Of a stretch of DNA of 64,000 nucleotides, positions 57,777 to 64,000 are shown one piece after another. The stretch's first letter is position 1. Each line of letters begins with the position of its first letter. Where the stretch lies: assembly GCF_900111495.1 (NCBI RefSeq), contig NZ_FOIU01000001.1, forward strand, positions 930,001 through 994,000. The letters are read 5' to 3'. The notes under the pieces are model-generated. The model was given only the letters and a program-made list of their open reading frames with translations, was not told the DNA's origin and ran no database searches. This DNA comes from Chryseobacterium wanjuense. GTDB lineage: Bacteria; Bacteroidota; Bacteroidia; Flavobacteriales; Weeksellaceae. The position numbers were made by a program, and so were the translations under genes.

Positions 57777-59783
57777 ATGAAAAAGAATTTTACACATGTT
57801 AAAGCATTGGCTTTTGCTGTTGCTCTTGTAATTTCACCTGCTTCTTTACTTCAAGCTCAAAATCAGAGAAATAACACTGAAATCTCAGTACAAAACTTAC
57901 CTGAAATTTCGAAAAATTCTGTTATGGGGAATTTTCAGGCTAATTTTAGCGGACAAGACATTCCTGCTGGTTTTTTAATTACTCATTTAGGAGAATGGTT
58001 GGGAACAGATAGTGATCATACTTATAAGCTTGTTAAAGAATCTACTGATGAACTAGGGATAAAGCATTTTGTTTATCAGCATTATTTTAAAGGAGTAAAA
58101 GTTGGTGATGAACTTATTTTACTTCACGAAAAAAATGGGAAACTTACGTACGTAAACGGAGAAATTAGCGATAAAATCAATGTACAGGTCGGAAATTCGA
58201 TTTCTGAAATGGAGGCAGAAAAAATTGCAGCTTTAGATATGAAAGCAGTCGGGAATACAAAATTTTCCGATTACGAACAATTAATCACAAAAGTAGATAA
58301 CGGACGTGGGATAGAACTGCATTCTGTGTCTAAAATAGAAGGTTTTTCTTTAAAACCATTAAATGCATTTATCTATTATATTGATAATTCTACAAAAAAT
58401 ATTGTCAAAAAAGTTTCAAAAAACTATGAAGTAGATACACCGTCCAACAGCTTGACCTTATACAAGGGAACGCAGCCAATCACGGTAGATTCATATAATG
58501 GAAACTACAGACTGAAGGATAATGCAAGAAACATCCACACATTAGACGGTACGAATCTGGACGGAAATTACGATCCGACAACAGGTGAGCTTTCCGGTGG
58601 GCAGGAGTATACAAATGCAACCCCGGATTTCACGGCGACTAATACAAAACCAGCAGTTGAAGTACAGTGGGCAATGGAAAAGGCACACGACTATTATATT
58701 AGCAGACACAACAGAAACAGCTATGACGGAAACGGATCTATCCTGAGAAACTATTACCATTTCGATTTTGGTATTTTTGGTAATACCCCTGGATATGGAC
58801 TGAATGCCGCAGCCATTGATGCCAGTGGAATTGTTTGTATGGTCTATGGAGACGGAGCGTATCCTCCTTATGCATCTGGTGTTGTTGCCAATCCTGTGGT
58901 GGGAATTGATGTGGCAGGACATGAATATTCGCATTTAATTATTGGAAGAAATGGTTTGGGAGGATTAAATTATCAGGGAGAATCAGGTGCTATTAATGAA
59001 TCTATTGCCGATATGATGGGTGCTGCGATTGAGTTTTACTCGGGAATCAACGCCAACTGGACAATCGGAGAAGGAATTTTAAATCCGGCTGTATTACCTC
59101 CGGGATATTTCAGAAGCCTATCAAATCCTAATTCCGGACCTGCGGCTGTAGGAGGGCAGCAACCGGACACTTATATGGGAACCTATTGGGCTAGTACTGC
59201 GAATCCTAGTGATAGTAATGACCACGGTGGTGTGCATACCAACAGTGGAGTAGGAAATTACTGGTTTTATCTTCTTTCCAGCGGAGGTTCAGGAACGAAT
59301 GATATTGGAAATGCTTTCAACGTTACCGGAATTACAATTCAAAAAGCGGAAAAAATCATTTACAGAGCCCTTACCAACTATATGACGCCGAACAGTACTT
59401 ATATGGATGCTTACAACGCAACCAAACAAGCTGTAACGGATCTTTACGGAGCATCGGGCAACGAACAGCTTCAGAACGTAAGAGCTTGGTATGCAGTAGG
59501 AATCGGAAACGGAGTTTTGGCGACGAATGAAGTAGCAAACGGAGGTGAGAATCAGTTTACAATCTATCCAAATCCTGTTAAAGGCGGTATGTTTACGATA
59601 GAAAATAACAAAAATGATTCAACATTCGAAATTTATGATGTTTCAGGAAAGCTGGTAAAACATGCTGATAAATTAAGCAAAGGAACCAATAAAATTAACA
59701 TCAACGGACTTGAAAAAGGGATCTATATCGTGAAAATAAATTCTAATGGAACTTCTGTTTCTAAGAAATTAATTGTAGAATAA
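57777..59783 (+). CDS. secreted M4 (thermolysin-like) metalloprotease with T9SS sorting domain
   Basis: 668 residues. Signal peptide (LLQA before Gln), FTP/PepSY-type propeptide (~35-215), then the M4 catalytic domain: HExxH at 382-386 (HEYSH), third zinc ligand Glu408 in 'GAINESIADMMG' and catalytic His487 in 'HGGVHTNSG'. The last ~75 residues ('NQFTIYPNPVKGGMFTIEN' to 'KKLIVE') are a type A type IX secretion sorting domain, removed after export. It is secreted or surface-bound and degrades protein for nutrition. Confidence 0.94.
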   Translation: MKKNFTHVKALAFAVALVISPASLLQAQNQRNNTEISVQNLPEISKNSVMGNFQANFSGQDIPAGFLITHLGEWLGTDSDHTYKLVKESTDELGIKHFVYQHYFKGVKVGDELILLHEKNGKLTYVNGEISDKINVQVGNSISEMEAEKIAALDMKAVGNTKFSDYEQLITKVDNGRGIELHSVSKIEGFSLKPLNAFIYYIDNSTKNIVKKVSKNYEVDTPSNSLTLYKGTQPITVDSYNGNYRLKDNARNIHTLDGTNLDGNYDPTTGELSGGQEYTNATPDFTATNTKPAVEVQWAMEKAHDYYISRHNRNSYDGNGSILRNYYHFDFGIFGNTPGYGLNAAAIDASGIVCMVYGDGAYPPYASGVVANPVVGIDVAGHEYSHLIIGRNGLGGLNYQGESGAINESIADMMGAAIEFYSGINANWTIGEGILNPAVLPPGYFRSLSNPNSGPAAVGGQQPDTYMGTYWASTANPSDSNDHGGVHTNSGVGNYWFYLLSSGGSGTNDIGNAFNVTGITIQKAEKIIYRALTNYMTPNSTYMDAYNATKQAVTDLYGASGNEQLQNVRAWYAVGIGNGVLATNEVANGGENQFTIYPNPVKGGMFTIENNKNDSTFEIYDVSGKLVKHADKLSKGTNKININGLEKGIYIVKINSNGTSVSKKLIVE

Positions 59784-59806
59784 TAATAAACTTAAATACA
59801 TATAAA

Positions 59807-59839
59807 AGGCCCGGCGGAAAATATTCTGCCGGGTTTTTT
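59807..59839 (+). terminator. terminator after the M4 protease gene
   Basis: GC-rich stem cccggcggaa / ttctgccggg (one G-T), loop aata, then TTTTTTA. Confidence 0.88.
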
Positions 59840-59905
59840 AATTATTTCATTAAAACTGTAACATTTTTTTTAAACTAAAACTAACTTTATAGAGCGCAAT
59901 ACAAC

Positions 59906-60400
59906 ATGATCTCATTAGAACAGGAATTTTTAGAAAAAATTGAAAAACATAAAGGAATCATTTTCAAGATTTCTAAAATGTATATGGACGAAAAGGACGA
60001 CCGCGACGATCTTTTTCAGGAGATCACGTATCAGATATGGAAAGCGTATCCAAATTTTAAAGGACACAGCGAATTTTCAACATGGATGTATAGAATAGCG
60101 CTGAATACAGCCATTATTTTCCTTAAAAATGAAAAGAAAAGAAGTTTTATAAAAAATGAAGACTTCTCTGAATATAAAATCACCCAGGACGAATTTGATC
60201 ATGAAAAAGAAGAAAAACTGAATGCAATGTATGGAGCCATTCATCAGTTAAACCCAATTGATAAGGCGTTTATTTTTTATTACCTCGAAAATTTTTCAGG
60301 AAAGGAAATTGCCGAACAGATGGGAATCTCCGAAGGAAATGTACGGGTAAAAATGAACCGTGCCAAAAATAAGCTGAAAGATATCTTAAACTCAAAATAG
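59906..60400 (+). CDS. ECF-type RNA polymerase sigma factor
   Basis: 164 residues. Region 2 has 'DRDDLFQEITYQIWKAYPNFKGHSEFSTWMYRIALNTAIIFL' and region 4 has 'LNPIDKAFIFYYLENFSGKEIAEQMGISEGNVRVKMNRAKNKLK', the -35-binding helix-turn-helix. It directs RNA polymerase to a set of promoters. A four-helix membrane protein is encoded 67 bases downstream and may be its anti-sigma or regulatory partner. A TAACTTTA box (59882-59889) lies just upstream. Confidence 0.9.
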   Translation: MISLEQEFLEKIEKHKGIIFKISKMYMDEKDDRDDLFQEITYQIWKAYPNFKGHSEFSTWMYRIALNTAIIFLKNEKKRSFIKNEDFSEYKITQDEFDHEKEEKLNAMYGAIHQLNPIDKAFIFYYLENFSGKEIAEQMGISEGNVRVKMNRAKNKLKDILNSK

Positions 60401-60467
60401 CAGAGAGCCGGGTAAATCACGAAACTCAGAACCCGCGTCTCGCATCTCAAAACAAAAAATCAACCAT

Positions 60468-61061
60468 ATGAATATAGATGAATTAAAAAATACATGGAGT
60501 GAAGACAGGGATGATGAAACTCCTGAAATAAGCACCGAACAAAAAAATAAAATAAATTTCCCGCTTGAAAAGATGCGCAAAAATATGCGAATGGAATTTT
60601 GGTCAACGGTGGGAATTTTCATTTTTGCATTTGCTCTGATTGCTTTGTGTGAAGCGCCATTTAAGTTTAAATTTTACATTACAATCCTAATCGCATCAAT
60701 GGTTTTTGTAACTTTTTTCTTTTTTAGCCAGTTTTTTAAGCTTTACAAGGAAATGACCAATCCTGTGATGAAAACCTACGACGGTTTAAAGGATTTGCTG
60801 CATCAGCTTTATCTGAATAAACAATATTATTTTTCGTTTTATGTTGCTTTTGCGCCGTTTTTGGTGTGTGAATTAATTATTGTCCTGGAATTTATTCCGT
60901 ATCCGAAACCTCCTTCAAATTTGAAGATTGCAAGTATTATTATCGGAGCATTAGTAGTGACTATGATTTCCTTATTTTTTCTGGGAAAGTTTTGGTTTCA
61001 AAAGTTTTACGGAAAATATATCCAGCAAATAGAAGGTCTTTTAATAGAATTGAAGAAATAG
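60468..61061 (+). CDS. membrane protein, possible anti-sigma or partner of the ECF factor
   Basis: 197 residues. A ~45-residue cytosolic N-terminus ('MNIDELKNTWSEDRDDETPEIS') is followed by four hydrophobic segments (about 45-63, 67-88, 118-140, 151-173). 'MNIDELKNTWSE'-type openings occur in flavobacterial proteins encoded right after ECF sigma genes. A zinc anti-sigma motif is not present. The stop codon lies inside a 15-pair hairpin. Its regulatory role is inferred from position and topology only. Confidence 0.62.
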   Translation: MNIDELKNTWSEDRDDETPEISTEQKNKINFPLEKMRKNMRMEFWSTVGIFIFAFALIALCEAPFKFKFYITILIASMVFVTFFFFSQFFKLYKEMTNPVMKTYDGLKDLLHQLYLNKQYYFSFYVAFAPFLVCELIIVLEFIPYPKPPSNLKIASIIIGALVVTMISLFFLGKFWFQKFYGKYIQQIEGLLIELKK

Positions 61062-61092
61062 GTTTCGGCGGGCTGAAAGCCCGCCGAAACCT
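61060..61092. terminator. perfect 15-pair hairpin between convergent genes
   Basis: aggtttcggcgggct / agcccgccgaaacct, loop gaa. It overlaps the last two bases of the preceding stop codon and ends seven bases before the S41 gene stop. No T run on either strand, so it may be a repeat that acts as RNA stabiliser or blocks convergent transcription. Confidence 0.6.
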
Positions 61093-61099
61093 CCAAATA

Positions 61100-62638
61100 T
61101 TATTTATGTAAATTTTTCTCTCTCTCAATTTCGCTCAATACCCAATCCATCTGCGGATCATTTTTATCAATAACATCCTGCAGCGTTTCGGTAACCGTGA
61201 CATTAGGAACAACACCTTTTTTAGTATTGGAGAAAGTAATATTGGGTTGTACCAGAAGCAATCCGATGGGTAAATCGATTTTGGAATTAGGCAATTTTTG
61301 GAAAGAATAAAATCCGGCTACCGTTCCGTCATTGGCGCCTCCAGTTTCTTCACCTACAAGTACAACTCTTTTATCATTTTTAAGTTTGGAAGTAATAATT
61401 GATGAGGCAGAAAAACTTCCTCCATTAATTAAAACGAAAATTTTTCCGTTAAAAGTGTCTTTATTAGGTTTTGCAACTTTATCAGCTTTCATTTTATAAT
61501 ACACTTTTCCGTCCTTCTTATACGTACTGAAAGTTTGTGCAAAAAAGAAAGTAGGATAAGTAAGTCCTTTATAAGCATATTGTAAAATATTACTCTTTCG
61601 GAAATAGCTGGTTTTCAGGGGAGAAATTTTCGAAGTGACCTGCGAAGGCTTTATCAAAACATAAGGACTGGAAGTAAGATAAGAATACAAATTATTAATC
61701 TCATCCAGAGATCCACCGTAATTATTTCTTACATCTATAATAAGGTATGAAGATTTAGCATTTTTAATCTTTTCAAAAGTTTCTTTATAAAATTTTTCAG
61801 AATAATCTCTTGAAAAACTTTTTACTTTTATATAAGCAATCGAACTGTCTTTACCCAGGAATTTAAAATTCCGGTTATACGAATTGTTAAAAGCTACGTA
61901 ATCATTAACTTTTTTCTCGGCCGTTCGCTTTTTCTGTTCCTTATCATTTTTAAGGTCATTTTCAGATTTTGATTCTCTTTTTAAATAATAAACTTTTCGT
62001 TCTCCGTTGTAGAGTGTTTCAATTTTTGCATGATCCGTAAAACCGTTTTCTGCCACATAAAAATAGAAGAACCAATCCTTCAGGAAATAAGGCTGAAAAG
62101 TTGTATTAAAGCCGTCGCTGCTTACAAGCTGTCTGTATTTTTTCAGATATTCGGAAACAGGAATATCGTTGATCGTCAGAATTTCTGTTCCGGGTTTAAT
62201 ATTTTCAATAGAATCTTTGTTTTCAACAATAAAAAGATGATCGTCTTTCACATAATATTCGAATCGGCTGAACATTCCTTTTTTATGTTCCAATCCTTTA
62301 ATTTCCTTTTTGGTAAACTTTTTCCGTGGAATTCTTAATGAAAGATGCCCTTCACGAATATCTGCAATTACGGGCTGCAATTTAAAATAAAACTGAAGCG
62401 GAGTAAGAGGTTCGGTAATGGTCTTTTTGAGACTGTCAAATTTATGATCCAGATCCTTTTGAGAAATGTACCAATAGAGCTGCGGATGCATTTCTTTCAG
62501 TTTGGAATACGCAAAATCTACATCCTCTTTCAGCTTTTCGGGCGGAATACAGGATGCTTTCTGCTCATTATGTCTTCTGATTGATCCACAGGAAGTTATA
62601 ATAAGAAGCAAAAACAATATGAAATAATTCTTTTGCAC
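61100..62638 (-). CDS. S41 family peptidase, lipoprotein
   Basis: 512 residues from a GTG at 62638, chosen because it gives a normal lipoprotein signal (MQKNYFILFLLLIITSC, Cys17); the frame is open 37 codons further. Helical N-terminal part ('KLKEDVDFAYSKLKEMHPQLYWY'), a PDZ-like middle ('IKPGTEILTINDIPVSEY') and the S41 protease core: 'YLIIDVRNNYGGS', 'INGGSFSASSIITSKLKND' with the likely nucleophile Ser in 'FSASS', and 'GEETGGANDGT'. Envelope-anchored tail-specific-like protease; substrate unknown. Confidence 0.83.
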   Translation of the reverse strand: MQKNYFILFLLLIITSCGSIRRHNEQKASCIPPEKLKEDVDFAYSKLKEMHPQLYWYISQKDLDHKFDSLKKTITEPLTPLQFYFKLQPVIADIREGHLSLRIPRKKFTKKEIKGLEHKKGMFSRFEYYVKDDHLFIVENKDSIENIKPGTEILTINDIPVSEYLKKYRQLVSSDGFNTTFQPYFLKDWFFYFYVAENGFTDHAKIETLYNGERKVYYLKRESKSENDLKNDKEQKKRTAEKKVNDYVAFNNSYNRNFKFLGKDSSIAYIKVKSFSRDYSEKFYKETFEKIKNAKSSYLIIDVRNNYGGSLDEINNLYSYLTSSPYVLIKPSQVTSKISPLKTSYFRKSNILQYAYKGLTYPTFFFAQTFSTYKKDGKVYYKMKADKVAKPNKDTFNGKIFVLINGGSFSASSIITSKLKNDKRVVLVGEETGGANDGTVAGFYSFQKLPNSKIDLPIGLLLVQPNITFSNTKKGVVPNVTVTETLQDVIDKNDPQMDWVLSEIEREKNLHK

Positions 62639-62778
62639 GTTTGGTTTTTCGACTGCTAAATTAAAAAGTTTAATAATTAAAATTGATATAATTTTAGTTA
62701 AAAAATAAAGGTTTATCATTTTCAAATCGTCATGATAATATAAAGTCATACATTTAACCCCTATTTTTATACATAAAA

Positions 62779-63876
62779 ATGATCTATATACTTATTGCGG
62801 CAGCTGTTTTCATTGTTTTATTATATTTAATAATTACCAATCGTAGTGTTTTCGGTGCGGAAGCAAAAGGGAAAAGATTGGAAAGAATGCACCAGTCCAG
62901 ACATTATAAAGACAATCAGTTTCAGAATCTCAGCTATACGCCTTCGTTAGCAGAAGGATACACTTTTCCGAAAGTGCTCTACGATTTCTTTTTTAAGAAG
63001 AAAAATCCGCTTTTAAAACCGTTAAATAATATTCCTTCCATTCATACGGATCTGAAAAATATTCCTAAAAATCAGGATGTTTTTGTCTGGCTGGGACATT
63101 CTTCGTATTACATTCAGACAGATGGAGTTTCTTTTTTAATTGATCCCGTTCTTAGTTTATATGGTTCTCCGTTTAAATTTTTCAATAAAGCTTTCACCGG
63201 AGCGGATATTTTTAAGCCTGAAGATATTCCGGTGCTTGATTATTTAGTGATTACCCACGACCATTATGATCATTTGGATTATCCCACGATCAAAGCCATT
63301 AAAAATAGGGTCAATACAGTGATCCTGCCTTTGGGAGTCGGTGCTCATTTGGAAAGATGGGGCTACAGACCTGATCAGCTGATTGAAGAAGAATGGGGAG
63401 ATAATGCCGTTTTAAAAAGTGAAATTAAAATTACGTTTACCCCGGCAAGACATTTTTCCGGAAGAAAAGTGAAAAGAAACGTTACACTCTGGACTTCCTA
63501 CGTTTTGGAAACGCCTACCAAGAAAATATTTTTAGGAGGAGACAGTGGCTACGATACACATTTTAAAATGATTGGAGACAAATACGGACCGTTTGATTAT
63601 GCCATCATCGAAAACGGGCAGTACAACCAAGCCTGGAAATATATTCATGCATTGCCGGAAGATGTGATTCAGGCGAGTATTGATGTGAATGCGAAAAATA
63701 TTATTCCTGTTCACTCCTCAAAGTTTGCTTTGGCTCTTCATGCCTGGAATGAGCCTTTGGAAAAGGTAACAAGTCTTGGGAAAGAAAAAAATCTTACTAT
63801 TTTAACACCTATGATCGGCGAGCCGCTTGATTTAAATAAAACGGATCATCAATTTAAAGCCTGGTGGAAAGAGTAG
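62779..63876 (+). CDS. MBL-fold metallohydrolase (NAPE-PLD-like)
   Basis: 365 residues. One N-terminal hydrophobic helix (1-19), then a beta-lactamase-fold domain with the zinc motif 'THDHYDH' (His160, His162, Asp164, His165), 'ARHFSGR', 'FLGGDSGY' and 'PVHSSKFALALHAW', in the order seen in the bacterial relatives of N-acyl-phosphatidylethanolamine phospholipase D and UlaG. The anchor suggests membrane attachment, fitting a lipid substrate, though none is proved. The GNAT gene on the other strand ends two bases beyond. Confidence 0.88.
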   Translation: MIYILIAAAVFIVLLYLIITNRSVFGAEAKGKRLERMHQSRHYKDNQFQNLSYTPSLAEGYTFPKVLYDFFFKKKNPLLKPLNNIPSIHTDLKNIPKNQDVFVWLGHSSYYIQTDGVSFLIDPVLSLYGSPFKFFNKAFTGADIFKPEDIPVLDYLVITHDHYDHLDYPTIKAIKNRVNTVILPLGVGAHLERWGYRPDQLIEEEWGDNAVLKSEIKITFTPARHFSGRKVKRNVTLWTSYVLETPTKKIFLGGDSGYDTHFKMIGDKYGPFDYAIIENGQYNQAWKYIHALPEDVIQASIDVNAKNIIPVHSSKFALALHAWNEPLEKVTSLGKEKNLTILTPMIGEPLDLNKTDHQFKAWWKE

Positions 63877-63877
63877 C

Positions 63878-64000
63878 CTAAGCGTGCCAGATGTCTTTAT
63901 ATCTTGAAGGGTGATTTTCAAATTGTTGTCTCACAAAATCACATTCAGGATCTACCAGCAGGTCTTTTTCTTCGGCATAACGCACCAATTCATCCAAAAG
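63878..64000 (-). CDS. GNAT-like acetyltransferase, C-terminal fragment (5' end outside window)
   Basis: 41 codons read from the window edge to a TAG at 63878-63880: 'LLDELVRYAEEKDLLVDPECDFVRQQFENHPSRYKDIW'. The 'VDPECDFVRQQFENHP' ending matches small YidJ/COG2388-type N-acetyltransferases, whose last helix reads 'PxCxFVxxxxxxHPEY'. Too short to say more. Convergent with the MBL-fold gene. Confidence 0.7.
   Translation of the reverse strand, partial: LLDELVRYAEEKDLLVDPECDFVRQQFENHPSRYKDIWHA

Noticed and set aside
62639..62749. Longer start for the S41 lipoprotein
   Set aside because: It would place ~37 residues with another hydrophobic stretch before a proper lipoprotein signal; GTG 62638 fits better, though it is not proved.

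Overview
The window reads as chromosomal DNA of a low-GC member of the Flavobacteriia, most like Chryseobacterium or a close relative (Weeksellaceae); the species cannot be named from the sequence alone. The reasons are: a SusC/SusD pair, a type IX secretion sorting domain on an M4 protease, many exported proteins whose signal peptide ends just before Gln, start codons without Shine-Dalgarno sequences but with A-rich leaders, promoter-like TAnnTTTG boxes with an upstream TTTG, and many DUF families typical of Bacteroidetes. No rRNA, tRNA, CRISPR array, transposase, integrase or phage gene was seen.

Layout. 1-1.85 kb: C-terminal part of an alpha-2-macroglobulin-like protein whose thioester site appears degenerate. 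2.4-10.6 kb: small cytosolic or envelope proteins (DinB-like DUF1569, three VOC proteins, two SRPBCC proteins, DUF1398, DUF2490) with a bestrophin-like channel and a CPA1 Na+/H+ antiporter. 10.6-14.9 kb: lipoprotein glutaminyl cyclase, a secreted protein with a TTG start, deoxynucleoside kinase, ArsC-like protein, DUF493, DUF4197. 15.2-24.4 kb: polysaccharide utilization locus (SusC, SusD, GH144-like lipoprotein, secreted esterase, GH3), best read as a beta-1,2-glucan or related beta-glucan system. 25.2-31.5 kb: purB, a WG-repeat protein, purL. 31.6-38.6 kb: orphan barstar, gamma-glutamylcyclotransferase-like protein, DgkA, a secreted protein, dnaN, pheT, a META-domain lipoprotein. 38.6-46.4 kb: mostly minus strand, with a GT-C-like membrane protein, 3-hydroxybutyryl-CoA dehydrogenase, class A beta-lactamase, DUF5362-like protein, GH5-CBM6 glucanase and a Gfo/Idh oxidoreductase. 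46.5-51.9 kb: pcm, DUF1801, 2-hydroxyacid dehydrogenase, small acidic proteins, urocanate hydratase. 52.1-54.8 kb: an AT-rich gene with an N-terminal NucS/DUF91-type nuclease domain, divergent from a more GC-rich DUF6261-like gene across a spacer of GC-rich palindromes. 54.9-64 kb: exported thiol peroxidase, a GapN-like aldehyde dehydrogenase lacking the usual general-base Glu, T9SS M4 protease, ECF sigma factor with a membrane partner, S41 lipoprotein, MBL-fold hydrolase and a partial GNAT.

Two themes cross the window. First, the gaps are crowded with dispersed repeats: at least eight families, some in exact inverted pairs, including a 142-bp element with perfect 25-bp arms and a ~120-bp repeat in inverted copies around the oxidoreductase-pcm segment. 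Second, fourteen exported proteins have a predicted mature N-terminal Gln, and the window encodes the glutaminyl cyclase that would cyclize it. The best candidates for something undescribed are the nuclease/palindrome/DUF6261 module at 52.1-54.8 kb, the inverted-repeat elements, and the degenerate active sites in the A2M-like and GapN-like proteins.
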